A model generated the notes under the pieces. That model ran no database searches and was not told the DNA's origin. It worked only from the letters and a program-made list of their open reading frames with translations. This document shows, in pieces, positions 50,069 through 59,200 of a DNA stretch of 59,281 nt. Source of the stretch: Chloroflexota bacterium (lineage in GTDB: Bacteria > Chloroflexota > UBA6077 > CF-72); assembly GCA_019247515.1 (NCBI GenBank), contig JAFAOS010000385.1, positions 1 to 59,281 on the forward strand, in the 5' to 3' direction. Each line of letters starts with the position of its first letter. Within the stretch, counting starts at the first letter, position 1. The translations under genes and the position numbers were made by a program.

Positions 50069-52039
50069 CTATTTGTCGCCGCCGGCTTTGACGTATCCGT
50101 GGTTGCGCAGCACGTAGAAGACGGGGTAGCCGAACTTGTCGTTCAGCACGTAGGCGACTTCCAGGTTGGGTCGGCTGCGCAGGAGATCGAAGGTCTGGCG
50201 CCACTGGCGGGCGTTGTCTCCGCCCGGGTCCATCCAGTCGACGTTGAAGTCGACCACGTAGTCGACGCCGCGCGGTCCGACGCGGTCGAGGATGTACTGC
50301 CGCTGCAGCTCCAGCGCGTGCTGCGGGTTGCTCGACGGGTTCCGCTCCGGCTGCGAGCCAACGTCGATCAGGTTGTCCATGCCCTGGACGTCCAGGTCGG
50401 CGTACCAGGCGAGTTGTCGAGGGATGCCGAGGCCCGCCAGGATCACGTCGCTGGACCGCAGGTTTGCCTGCAGCCACGGCTGGGCGGCGACCAGGTCCTG
50501 GATGCGCAGCCCTTGCGGTGTATCCGGATCGGCGCCGCGATCGGCGACCCGACCAAGCAGCGGCTGGCTCGAGAACCGCTGGCGCAAGAGCGGCGACCAG
50601 AATGTGACCAGCACGGCCACTGCGACGGTCGCAAAGGCGGCTCGGCCCCAGCGCACGCGCGGGATCAGCAGCGCGGCCGAGCCGGCGGCTGCCCATAGCC
50701 CACCGCCGGCGACGATCGCGAACAGCGGCACGATGGGCATGAGCACGCGGAAGGTCAGCGCCGCGGTGCTCACCTGCGGCGTAACCGAGATGATCAGCCG
50801 CTCGGACAGCACGGCCAGCACCACCAGTCCCAGCAGTGCCAGTCCCCACCCGGGCCGCCGCGAGTTGCGCAGGTACAGCGCGACGCTGCCCACGCCGACC
50901 AGCATCGCGCCAGCCGCGGCGATGATCCACGGCTCGGTTTCATTCAGCGACGCCAGGTCGCCCCACGGAATCAGCATGCTCGGCAGCCAGACGAGCGTCG
51001 CGACCAGCCAGCCCAGCACCCATGCGTTGAGGCGGGGGTGCTGGGTCGCCAGTGCCAGGGCGCTCTGGGCGATCAGCCAGGCCAGACCGAGCAGACACGC
51101 CCACACAAATCCGGTGCCCAGCTCCTTCGGTCCGATCAGCCCGACCAGATCGCGCCCGTAGCCGGGTATCACCGGAATCGCGGCGCGCACGCTGCTCAGG
51201 ATCAGCGGCCCGGCTCCGTAGGTCTTCTGCAGCAGCGCATTGTGGGCCAGGTCGCCCGGTGCCCGAGCCAGCAACAGTCCGAGCCCGACGATCGCCCCGA
51301 CGAGCAGTAGCGCGGCAAGAGCGGCAAATCGGCGCCCGGAGCGCGTGAGCCGTCGATACGGAGGAATCGCGAAGGCCAGCACCAGGAATGGCGTGAACGT
51401 GACCGCCGCGCTCTCTTTGGTCAGCAGGAGCAATCCGAGACAGACCACGCCGAGGAGTCCGCTGAAGATTGAAGGGCGGCGGATGAACGCGACGAGCGCG
51501 GTGAGATAGACCAGGCAGACGAACGTCGCCTGACTGTCCGTCCAAAAGCGCCAGGCAAGCTCCTGAAATTCGGGCACGGCCATGAGGAGCACCGCGCCGA
51601 CAAAAGCTGCCGAGCGCGTCAGACCGACCTGACGCCCCAGAACGAAGGCCATCGGCACGCACAGCGCGTTGAACAGCGCCTGCAGGGTGCGACCCAGCGT
51701 GATCGGGTCCCAGGGCAGCACGAGCGACAGCGCCGCCGCCTCGACGACCACCGAGCGACCCTCGACGCCCAGGTCTTCGAGCGAGGCGGCCTCGCCTGCA
51801 TTCCACCCCCGCGCCAGGTCGCGCGCGTGGACGCCGTACAGGAACTCGTCGGGGGTCGGTTCACCCGCCAGGCTGTTGGTGGTGTAGACACGGCTGAGGA
51901 GGCCGACAACGACGAGGGCCAGCACCAGCAGGAGGTAGTTACGGCCGGGAGCGACGCGGCGCACCCGCGGCGTGGCGCGCGCCGCTTCGGTCGCCGGCGC
52001 GTCCGCGAGGCGGCGGCCGGCGACGACGGGCATCGCCAT
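50069..52039 (-). CDS. Membrane glycosyltransferase, ArnT/PMT-like (GT-C/GT83 type)
   Basis: 656 aa from ATG 52039, which overlaps the stop of the upstream gene by one base. About a dozen hydrophobic helices precede a ~170-residue soluble C-terminal domain. The acidic first loop (SLAGEPTPDEFLYGVHARDLARGW) is where ArnT and protein O-mannosyltransferases carry a catalytic Asp/Glu pair. It should transfer a sugar from a polyprenyl-phosphate donor on the outer membrane face. With the upstream sugar-phosphate transferase it points to cell-surface polysaccharide or glycolipid assembly. Confidence 0.82.
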   Translation of the reverse strand: MAMPVVAGRRLADAPATEAARATPRVRRVAPGRNYLLLVLALVVVGLLSRVYTTNSLAGEPTPDEFLYGVHARDLARGWNAGEAASLEDLGVEGRSVVVEAAALSLVLPWDPITLGRTLQALFNALCVPMAFVLGRQVGLTRSAAFVGAVLLMAVPEFQELAWRFWTDSQATFVCLVYLTALVAFIRRPSIFSGLLGVVCLGLLLLTKESAAVTFTPFLVLAFAIPPYRRLTRSGRRFAALAALLLVGAIVGLGLLLARAPGDLAHNALLQKTYGAGPLILSSVRAAIPVIPGYGRDLVGLIGPKELGTGFVWACLLGLAWLIAQSALALATQHPRLNAWVLGWLVATLVWLPSMLIPWGDLASLNETEPWIIAAAGAMLVGVGSVALYLRNSRRPGWGLALLGLVVLAVLSERLIISVTPQVSTAALTFRVLMPIVPLFAIVAGGGLWAAAGSAALLIPRVRWGRAAFATVAVAVLVTFWSPLLRQRFSSQPLLGRVADRGADPDTPQGLRIQDLVAAQPWLQANLRSSDVILAGLGIPRQLAWYADLDVQGMDNLIDVGSQPERNPSSNPQHALELQRQYILDRVGPRGVDYVVDFNVDWMDPGGDNARQWRQTFDLLRSRPNLEVAYVLNDKFGYPVFYVLRNHGYVKAGGDK

Positions 52040-53946
52040 CAGACGGACTGGGTGCCGCCTGGGTCCGCCAGACCGAGGGGCTCGGGTTGCGCGGGTAGGA
52101 CCGGTATGCCGGCGAAGTGCATCTGCACGAATGTCGCCGCGGCCAGCGCCGGCACGCCAAGCACCTTGCATCGCTCGGTGAGACGTTCGGCCAGCTCGGC
52201 GTAGATTGGCGCGAGTGCCAGCACCACCAGGTCGACGTCGCGTTGCCCGACGACGCTGACCAGATCATCGGTGGTCCCCAGCACACGCACGCTGTGAACG
52301 GTGCGATTGCGCGTTGCGGGGTCCGGATCGAGGAAGCCGATGGCGTGGTACGCGGCGGGCCGCGCGCGCAGCACCGTCCGGAGTACCAGCTCCCCGAGGT
52401 CACCGGCGCCGACGATCAGCAGTCGCGGCTGCCAGCGACTCTGGAGCCGCGCGTTGACGTCGTTGAGCGCGGCAAACAGCACGCGTGATCCCAGCAGCAG
52501 GAACGTGAATAGCAGGAAGTCGATGACCAGCACCGATCGCGGAATGATCGCGCCGCGCACCACGATGGGCAGGCCGATGACGAGGATCGCGCTCGCCAGC
52601 AACGTAGCTTTGGCCAGAGTCACCAGGTCGGGCAGTCCGAGGTAGCGCCACATCCCGCGGTAGGCCTGGAAGGCCAGCAGCAAGCTCATCTTGACCAGCA
52701 GCACCAGCGCCAGCGACGCCGAAAGCATCGCGGGTATCTCCCTGTAGGGATCAGGTCCAGGGGCCGCGGGATTCGGGAAACCGTAGTGGAGGACGAAGGC
52801 GCCCAGGTAGGCGACGCACACGAGCACCGCGTCCAGCGCCGCTTCGCCGAGCTCGCGTTTGAACATGATCATGCCGTTGACGACGGGGCGGTTCGTCAAT
52901 CGCGCCGACTGTTCGGCAAACTGGACCGGGTTGTACATGCGTATCTGGGCCAGAAAGGCGCCAAACAGGATGGCGATGATGAAGTACACGCCGGCGAGCA
53001 GCAGGCTGAGCCACACGCCCATGGTGCGCGCCACGAGGCCCAGGCTGCCGAAGCTTGCCGCCATGACGTACAGCACCAGGACCGACTGCCGTTCGGACAG
53101 GCCTACGGCGACCAGGCGATGGCTCAGATGGTCCCGCCCGCCCTGGGACAACGGCCGGCCTTCGAGCGTGCGCATGATCGTGACCAGGGTGGTGTCCATG
53201 ATCGGCAGGCCCATCATCGCCGCGGGCACGAGCAACACGAAGAAGATGTCCGAGGCCATCTCGTGCGTGCCCATCAGCGTGATCCCGCTGAGCGTGAAGC
53301 CGAGATACATGCTGCCCGAGTCGCCCATGAAAATGCGGGCGGGGTTGAAGTTGTAGATCAGGAAGCCCAGCGCGGCTCCGCCAAGCGCCAGGCAGAGCAC
53401 GCCCACGTCAAGGCTGCCGACGGAGATGGTGAAGGCGAACAGAAACGCCGCGGCGATGCAGGCGGTTCCGGCCGAGAGCCCATCCATGTTGTCGAGCAGG
53501 TTGAAGGCGTTGGTGATCCCCACCACCCAGAGGATCGACAGCGGGATGGCCACCGCGGCCAGCCATGGCGACCCGATCTGCACGCCGCACGAGACCAGCA
53601 CACACGCCGCGGCGATCTGCGCGATCAACTTGGTGTGGGGGCGCAGCCGACGAAAGTCGTCGATCAGGCCGGTGACGAACAGCACCGCCCCGCCAGCCAC
53701 CAGGCCAACGAGTCGCCAGTCGTGCGGTCCAAACCAGGTGATGACCGCCGTACAGCCGGCGAAGATGGCGATGCCGCCCAGCATGGGCGTCGGTTGGCGA
53801 TGCCAGCGATCCTGACGCGGCAGGGCGACCATGCCATGTGCGCGAGCCCACCGCGCAACAATCGGCGTCAAGAGCGCGGAGATAGCAAGAGCGATTCCGA
53901 AACAGCTAACGAGTCGAACGGGGTCGCCTGAGGTCAGCAACGGCAC
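52039..53946 (-). CDS. WecA/MraY-type polyprenyl-phosphate sugar-1-phosphate transferase fused to a FlaA1/CapD-like half
   Basis: 635 aa from GTG 53946. Residues 1-~320 form a PNPT enzyme with ~10 helices and its signature loops: LIDDFRRLRPHTKL, NAFNLLDNMDGLSAGT, IFMGDSGSMYLGF and GGRDHLSHRL. It transfers a sugar phosphate (typically GlcNAc-1-P) from UDP-sugar to undecaprenyl phosphate. From ~340 on come four more helices and a Rossmann-like domain (RLLIVGAGDLGELVLRTVL), the N-terminal part of FlaA1/CapD dehydratases without the SDR domain. The second half may sense or hold a nucleotide sugar. A leftward promoter lies just upstream. Confidence 0.88.
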   Translation of the reverse strand: MPLLTSGDPVRLVSCFGIALAISALLTPIVARWARAHGMVALPRQDRWHRQPTPMLGGIAIFAGCTAVITWFGPHDWRLVGLVAGGAVLFVTGLIDDFRRLRPHTKLIAQIAAACVLVSCGVQIGSPWLAAVAIPLSILWVVGITNAFNLLDNMDGLSAGTACIAAAFLFAFTISVGSLDVGVLCLALGGAALGFLIYNFNPARIFMGDSGSMYLGFTLSGITLMGTHEMASDIFFVLLVPAAMMGLPIMDTTLVTIMRTLEGRPLSQGGRDHLSHRLVAVGLSERQSVLVLYVMAASFGSLGLVARTMGVWLSLLLAGVYFIIAILFGAFLAQIRMYNPVQFAEQSARLTNRPVVNGMIMFKRELGEAALDAVLVCVAYLGAFVLHYGFPNPAAPGPDPYREIPAMLSASLALVLLVKMSLLLAFQAYRGMWRYLGLPDLVTLAKATLLASAILVIGLPIVVRGAIIPRSVLVIDFLLFTFLLLGSRVLFAALNDVNARLQSRWQPRLLIVGAGDLGELVLRTVLRARPAAYHAIGFLDPDPATRNRTVHSVRVLGTTDDLVSVVGQRDVDLVVLALAPIYAELAERLTERCKVLGVPALAAATFVQMHFAGIPVLPAQPEPLGLADPGGTQSV

Positions 53947-53968
53947 CGAAATGGTCGCTCTTGCTTCG

Positions 53969-53998
53969 ATACTAGGCTGGCAAACTCGCGGGGGTCAA
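53969..53998 (-). promoter_or_regulatory. Leftward sigma-70-type promoter
   Basis: On the minus strand TTGACC (53998-53993), an 18-base spacer and TAGTAT (53974-53969). Both boxes are close to consensus. It would give a leader of about 15 bases before the GTG at 53946. Confidence 0.55.
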
Positions 53999-54093
53999 CC
54001 GCGATTGGCCGTGGCGCATTACGCGTTCATTCAGATATGTCAAACGCGGGCATCGAAGCCGGAAGCGGTAACAGTCAAGGTTGTTCGCTCGTC

Positions 54094-54123
54094 TTGACGA
54101 TATCCAACACGCCTTGCCAGAAT
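54094..54123 (+). promoter_or_regulatory. Rightward promoter candidate for the UDP-sugar dehydrogenase
   Basis: TTGACG (54094-54099), an 18-base spacer, then CAGAAT (54118-54123), 38 bases before the GTG start at 54161. The -35 matches 5 of 6 bases; the -10 is weaker (4 of 6). Confidence 0.4.
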
Positions 54124-54160
54124 CGGATCGGCCTCCCTCGGCGGGGGAGCGTATCAGTCT

Positions 54161-55510
54161 GTGACCGACACCGATCTCGAACAGAAGCTGCGGACACGGT
54201 CGGCGCGCATTGCCGTGGTTGGGCTGGGTTACGCGGGCCTGCCGATGGCTATCGAGTTCGCGCGCGCGGGATTCAAATGTGTCGGGCTGGACGTCGATCG
54301 TTCAAGGGTCGAAGCGGTGAATCTGGGCCGCAGTCCTGTCTCGAATGTCGAGGACGCTGAGGTTGCCGAGTTGCGCAACGACGGTCGACTCGACGCGAGC
54401 ACGGATGCGCGCATCCTGGATGCCGCGGATGTGGCGGTCATCTGCGTGCCGACGCCGCTCACGAGCGACGGTGGACCGGACCTGCACTTTGTGGAGAACG
54501 CCGGCGCAACGATCGCCGAGCATTTGCGCGCCGGCATGCTCGTCGTGCTGCAGAGCACGTGTGGTCCAGGCACGACCACGCGGAGCCTCGTGCCGCTGCT
54601 CGAGCTGGTCAGCAATCTGCGCGATGGCGAAGACTTCTTTGTGGCCTTTGCCCCCGAGCGCATCGATCCCGGCAATCTGCGATTCAACGTCAAGAACACG
54701 CCGAAACTGGTGGGGGGCACGACGCCCGAAGCGACGCGCGCGGGTTGCGAGCTGTACCGCGCGTGCATCGACGAAGTCGTGCCTGTCAGTTCGCCCGAGG
54801 TTGCCGAGCTGGCCAAGCTCGTCGAGAACACCTTCCGTTTCATCAACATCAGCTTCATCAATGAGATGGCGCTGCTGTGCGATCGGCTCGGCGTCAACGT
54901 ATGGGAAGTGATCGAAGCGGCCAGGACCAAACCCTTCGCGTTCATGCCCCACTATCCGAGCCCGGGCGTGGGTGGGCATTGCATCCCCGTCGTGCCTCAA
55001 TATTTGCAGGCCGCCGCGCATGAACACGGGCTCATCGGCGAGCTGATCCCCGCGGCCAATCGCATCAACGAGACGATGCCAAAGCTCATCGTCAACAAAC
55101 TCGAACGCGCACTTCAACAACGTCTCAGAAAACCGTTGGTCAACGCGCGTGTTCTACTCGTGGGCATCACCTACAAACCGGATATTGCCGACGTCCGCGA
55201 ATCCGCGGCCTTGCGCGTCTTTGAAACGGCGTTTGCGCGTGGTGCTCGCGTCACGTATCACGACCCGTTCATGCCTTCGGTCCGTGTCAATAACGGCGAC
55301 GTCGTTGCCTCGGTCGACCTGGATCAAGAGGCTTTGTCGTCCGTCGATGCAGTCGTTTTACTGACGCCGCACACCGGCATCGACTACGACCGCATTATTG
55401 CCAGCGCACGCCTGGTATTGGATACGCATTCGGGCTTGCAGCCACGTGAGGCGCCGAACGTGGTTAACGTGTGGGTGCCCGAACGCCTGGAGAGTCGCGT
55501 CCTGGCCTGA
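54161..55510 (+). CDS. Nucleotide sugar dehydrogenase (UDP-GlcNAc/UDP-glucose 6-dehydrogenase)
   Basis: 449 aa from GTG 54161. NAD motif VVGLGYAGLPMAIEFARAGF; middle domain VKNTPKLVGGTTPEATRAGCELYRACIDEV; catalytic Cys274 in PGVGGHCIPVVP; C-terminal UDP-binding GITYKPDIADVRESAALRVFETAF. GYAGLPMA and the GHCIPVVPQYL segment fit the UDP-N-acetyl-hexosamine (WbpA/WecC) branch better than plain Ugd. It makes a UDP-uronic acid for surface polysaccharide. By eye its base composition is slightly lower in G+C than the genes around it. Confidence 0.93.
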   Translation: MTDTDLEQKLRTRSARIAVVGLGYAGLPMAIEFARAGFKCVGLDVDRSRVEAVNLGRSPVSNVEDAEVAELRNDGRLDASTDARILDAADVAVICVPTPLTSDGGPDLHFVENAGATIAEHLRAGMLVVLQSTCGPGTTTRSLVPLLELVSNLRDGEDFFVAFAPERIDPGNLRFNVKNTPKLVGGTTPEATRAGCELYRACIDEVVPVSSPEVAELAKLVENTFRFINISFINEMALLCDRLGVNVWEVIEAARTKPFAFMPHYPSPGVGGHCIPVVPQYLQAAAHEHGLIGELIPAANRINETMPKLIVNKLERALQQRLRKPLVNARVLLVGITYKPDIADVRESAALRVFETAFARGARVTYHDPFMPSVRVNNGDVVASVDLDQEALSSVDAVVLLTPHTGIDYDRIIASARLVLDTHSGLQPREAPNVVNVWVPERLESRVLA

Positions 55511-55580
55511 CTTCGCCAATTGTGACGCCACTGTAAGCCCGGTTTGGGGATGCCCCGAAGGGTAGACTTGCGCGCGCATC

Positions 55581-57062
55581 ATGACCTGGCTCGACGACGG
55601 CACCGCCCAGGGCGTGTTGCTGTCCAGCGGCGCGGTGCTAGTGTGGGCGCTGGCCCTGTACGTTGCGTCCAGGGCGCCCGCCCGCCGGGCGGCAATGCTG
55701 GCGGCGGTGGCCATGCTGTGCCTCGCCGTCTACCTCATGGGCGAGGCGCTGGGCGCGCTGAGTCCCGACCTGACCACGTGGGCGGACTGGCTGCGGCGCA
55801 CGTGGTGGGCGCCCGCGCTGGGCCTGCCGGCCTGGCTGGCGGTCACACTGGCATTGGCCGCTGACGAAGGTCCCGAGCCGTGGTCCAGCCGCGTACGCCG
55901 CTGGTTCGTGCCGATCACGGCCGGCACGCTGGCGGTTGGCGCGCTGTTCGGCGGCGTCGGGTCGCTGACGCGGCTGGTGCAGGACTGGAGCGCGCCGTTT
56001 CAGGTGGTGTCCGCGTCGGCTGTCGGCGTGCGCCACGTCGCGGCCGGCGGATGGTTCGTGGCGTTCCAGGCGTTCGCCCTGGTGTGTCTGGTGTGGGCCG
56101 CCGCAAACCTGGCGATCCTGTGGCACGCCAGCCCCGCGCGCACGCCGTTGCGTTCGCGCTTTGGCTGGCTGACCGCCAGTGCGGCGATGTTCCTGCTCGG
56201 CGGCGGCTGGATCGTGGTCGTCAGCGGCGACTATTTCCTTGTCGGCCTGCCGGGCCAGATGCTGCTGGTGGTCGGGATGCTGATCCTGGGCTGGAATATG
56301 GCGCGTTACGGCGCGCTCCTGTCCGGCGAACAGGTCCTTGGCGACTTTGTGGCTTTTTCGGTGGCGATGCTGACGATCGTGGCGGTATATGGCGGCGTGC
56401 TGCTCATTCTGGCGCCCGATTACGGCTGGATCGAACGCGGGCTGCCTCTGCTGCTGCTGGTGATGACCACACACGTGGTGGTCGATACCCGCGGGCACGT
56501 GCTCGATCGGCTGGTGTACGCCCCGCTGCTGGGCACGCTGCGCGGCCAGTTACGCGATCTGGGCAACCGCGTGGTGCGCCAGCCGGACGAAGTGAGCGCG
56601 CTGACCGACGTGCGCGAGACGGTCGACCAGATTCTTCGCGAGCGCTCGCCCGAGACGGATTGGCGGGTGATGGTCGAGGGCGCCTTGCGGCATTTGAACG
56701 ACCTGCCGGCGCTGTCGCAGCACCCGCTGCTGCAGGAGCTGCCGTGGCTGTCGGACGGTACCCCGCTGACGACCGGCACCCCGCTCGAGCGCGCCAGCGC
56801 GCTGCGCAACGTGCTGGAGCAAGCGATCGAGCGTCTGCGCCCGGCCGGCGCGCGCCCGTCGCCCGGGACGAGCGTGGTTGGCGGATGGCTGCACTACCTG
56901 GTCCTGAAGGAGGCGTACGTCGACGGTCGCCCGAACAAGCAGATCATGCAGCGCTACGCCGTGAGCGAGGGTACGTTCCACCGCGCGCGCAGACGCGCGA
57001 TAGACGCCGTCGCCAGCGACGTCGCCTCAGGCCGCGGCGCGGATCAGGCCGTCCATCAGTAG
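55581..57062 (+). CDS. Seven-TM membrane protein with C-terminal helix-turn-helix
   Basis: 493 aa. The first ~270 residues contain seven or eight hydrophobic helices, in the manner of the 7TM sensor regions found in front of histidine kinases. A ~220-residue cytoplasmic part follows with no kinase, GGDEF or phosphatase motif. It ends with LVLKEAYVDGRPNKQIMQRYAVSEGTFHRARRRAIDAVASDVASGR, a good helix-turn-helix with a basic recognition helix (SEGTFHRARRRAI). This could be a membrane-tethered transcription regulator controlling the nearby polysaccharide genes. The last 36 bases overlap the convergent GT4 gene. Confidence 0.72.
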   Translation: MTWLDDGTAQGVLLSSGAVLVWALALYVASRAPARRAAMLAAVAMLCLAVYLMGEALGALSPDLTTWADWLRRTWWAPALGLPAWLAVTLALAADEGPEPWSSRVRRWFVPITAGTLAVGALFGGVGSLTRLVQDWSAPFQVVSASAVGVRHVAAGGWFVAFQAFALVCLVWAAANLAILWHASPARTPLRSRFGWLTASAAMFLLGGGWIVVVSGDYFLVGLPGQMLLVVGMLILGWNMARYGALLSGEQVLGDFVAFSVAMLTIVAVYGGVLLILAPDYGWIERGLPLLLLVMTTHVVVDTRGHVLDRLVYAPLLGTLRGQLRDLGNRVVRQPDEVSALTDVRETVDQILRERSPETDWRVMVEGALRHLNDLPALSQHPLLQELPWLSDGTPLTTGTPLERASALRNVLEQAIERLRPAGARPSPGTSVVGGWLHYLVLKEAYVDGRPNKQIMQRYAVSEGTFHRARRRAIDAVASDVASGRGADQAVHQ

Positions 57063-58121
57063 TGGGCCGACGCGCTCGAGCGAATAGCGCGCCGCGACCG
57101 TGGCTCGACCGGCGAGTGCCAGTCGCTGGCGGAGAGACGGATCGACGATCAGCGCTTCCATCCGAGCGCGCCATTCGTCGGCTGAGCTGGCCAGCAGCCC
57201 GTTGTCTGCATCGCGAATGAGCGACGCGGCCACCCCGACGCGAGCGCTGACCGACGGCACGCCCAGCGCAAGGTATTGCAGGAGCTTGAACGGGAACTTT
57301 GCCTGCTCAAAGGGGCTGTCGTCCAGCGGAACCAGGCCGATGTCGAAGCGCGCCATGTCGATCAGCCCGGTCGCCGGTCGCCAGGGTCGCGCGTCGACTG
57401 GCACGCCGGGCAGGCAGACGCGCCGGTAGCCACCCGACACCACGCGGACCACGATGTCGTGGCGAGCGGCGAGGTCGCGCAACACGGGCGCCAGCGCGTG
57501 CAGGTAGCGCAGCCCGCCGGCGGTACCTGCCCACCCGATCACGGTGGGACCCCGCACGGTCGTCGCGGCAGCCGCCCTGCGCGCCCGGTCGTACTCGTGC
57601 AGGTCCACGGCCATCGGCACGACCGAGACGTTCGGGTTATAGCGTTGGGCCCAGACCGCGATTGGCTCCGTCGCGGCGCTGACCCAGCGTGCGCGCCTGA
57701 CCAGGTCGACAACTTTGTCGAAGTGCCGCAACCGCTGAAACGGCGTGTCCGGCGTGAACGCCGGCCGAACGTACGTCGCGTCGTCAGTGTCGTAGACCAG
57801 TTTCGGGTTGCGCGTGGCGAGCAAGCGCTCGAGCCAGGGTGGACCGAACGGAAACAGATCCCGCTGGATCACGGCGAGGTCGAAACGATCGGCCCTGATG
57901 ACGTCCACGGCACGCTTTGCCAGGAAGAGGCTGTAAAAGGCCGCCTTCGCGCCGGTCGTGTGCCGACCATCCTCGACGAGTCGCTGGTAGATGGCTTCTG
58001 GCACCGGCCGACACGCCACCGGCTGAATGCCGTGCTCCCGCAGCAGCGAAAAGTACTGCAGGACGCGGTGGCGGCTGCTCGCGTTGGTCTCGCCATCCAG
58101 CAGGAAGAAGCCGACTCTCAT
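57027..58121 (-). CDS. Glycosyltransferase, GT4-like
   Basis: 364 aa from ATG 58121, coupled to the upstream gene by an ATGA overlap. N-terminal GT-B half with RVGFFLLDGETNASSRHRVLQYFSLLREHGI; middle AVIQRDLFPFGPPWLERLLA and KLVYDTDDATYVRP; C-terminal half GWAGTAGGLRYLHALAPVL, the nucleotide-sugar region PLDDSPFEQAKFPFKLLQYLALGVPSVSARVG. The EQAK-x-PFKLLQYLALG segment corresponds to the donor-binding motif of GT4 enzymes. It probably adds a sugar to a lipid-linked glycan in the cytoplasm. Confidence 0.85.
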   Translation of the reverse strand: MRVGFFLLDGETNASSRHRVLQYFSLLREHGIQPVACRPVPEAIYQRLVEDGRHTTGAKAAFYSLFLAKRAVDVIRADRFDLAVIQRDLFPFGPPWLERLLATRNPKLVYDTDDATYVRPAFTPDTPFQRLRHFDKVVDLVRRARWVSAATEPIAVWAQRYNPNVSVVPMAVDLHEYDRARRAAAATTVRGPTVIGWAGTAGGLRYLHALAPVLRDLAARHDIVVRVVSGGYRRVCLPGVPVDARPWRPATGLIDMARFDIGLVPLDDSPFEQAKFPFKLLQYLALGVPSVSARVGVAASLIRDADNGLLASSADEWRARMEALIVDPSLRQRLALAGRATVAARYSLERVGPLLMDGLIRAAA

Positions 58122-59200
58122 CTGGCGTCCATGACTTCCTCGTACACCTGCCACGTTTCGGCGGCCGCGCGCTGCCAGCTATACCGCGCGGCGCGCTCGA
58201 GTCCGCGACGACGCAACACGCCCTGATCGTCCGCCGCGTCCCGCAGGGCGTCGGCCAGCGCGCCTTCGTCGAGCGGATCGACCAGCAGCGCCGCGTCGCC
58301 AAGCACTTCCGGCAGGGCCCCGGCGCGCGAGGCGACCACCGGCGTGCCGCACGCCATGGCCTCGATCGGCGGAATGCCAAAGCCCTCGTACAACGAGGGA
58401 TAGGCGAACACGCGCGCGGCCGCGTACACCTCGGGCAGGTCGGCATCAGGCACGTAGCCGGCAAAGCGCGCCCAGTCCCAGCCACGTTCGCCGGCCATGC
58501 GCTGGGTCGGGTCCGTGCCCCAGATGTCGCGGCCGACGAACAGCAGACCAAGCTCGAGCCGTGCCGCGGCGCGCAACAGACGTGGCGCGTTGCGCCAGGG
58601 CATCAACGACCCGACGCACAGGATGAACGGGTGCCGCACGCCGAAGCGCCGGGCCACGGCTTCCGCGTCGACCTCGGCCGGACGAAAGCGCGCGTGGTCG
58701 ACCCCGTTGTGAACGACGCTGATCCGCGAGGGGGGCACCTCGAAACGCTCTATCAGGTCGCGGCGGGTGCACTCGGAGACCGCGATCACGCGACCGGCCG
58801 CGTGGGCCGCGCGCCGCTGAGTGGTACGTAGCTGCCAGGCGCGGCGTGGCGTGAACCAGCTCGGCTCGATGGCGGCGAACAGGTCGTGCACCGTGACGAC
58901 CTGGCGGCAGGGCGCCCACAGAGGCAGCGTGCCGGTAGGCGAGTGGAAGACGTCGCGGCGGTCGCGTGCGAGCGCCAGCGGCAACGCGAGATGCTTCCAG
59001 GCGAGAGGCGGGGCTTTCAGTCGGTGAAGAGGGACGTTGGTTGGCGGCTGTTCATCTGCCGACTCGCGCGGCGCGTCGGCGTAGACGATCACCTCCGACG
59101 GATGGGTCGCCGACAGCTCGCGCGCCAACTGCACGGTGTTGTTGACCACGCCCGTGCGCTTGCGCAGCAGGTCGCGCCCGTCAAAACCGACGCGCGGCAC
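58118..59200 (-). CDS. Glycosyltransferase family 4
   Basis: 360 aa from GTG 59200. It shows the GT4 layout: GRDLLRKRTGVVNNTVQLAREL, VVTVHDLF, ISVVHNGVDHARFRP, FILCVGSLMPWRNAPRLLRAAARL, and the donor-binding EX7E region FAYPSLYEGFGIPPIEAMACGTPVVASRAGALPEVLGDAALLVDP. Such enzymes transfer mannose, glucose or related sugars with retention. It sits between two other glycosyltransferase genes on the same strand, with overlaps at both ends, forming a polysaccharide operon that continues beyond the right edge. Confidence 0.9.
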   Translation of the reverse strand: MPRVGFDGRDLLRKRTGVVNNTVQLARELSATHPSEVIVYADAPRESADEQPPTNVPLHRLKAPPLAWKHLALPLALARDRRDVFHSPTGTLPLWAPCRQVVTVHDLFAAIEPSWFTPRRAWQLRTTQRRAAHAAGRVIAVSECTRRDLIERFEVPPSRISVVHNGVDHARFRPAEVDAEAVARRFGVRHPFILCVGSLMPWRNAPRLLRAAARLELGLLFVGRDIWGTDPTQRMAGERGWDWARFAGYVPDADLPEVYAAARVFAYPSLYEGFGIPPIEAMACGTPVVASRAGALPEVLGDAALLVDPLDEGALADALRDAADDQGVLRRRGLERAARYSWQRAAAETWQVYEEVMDAR

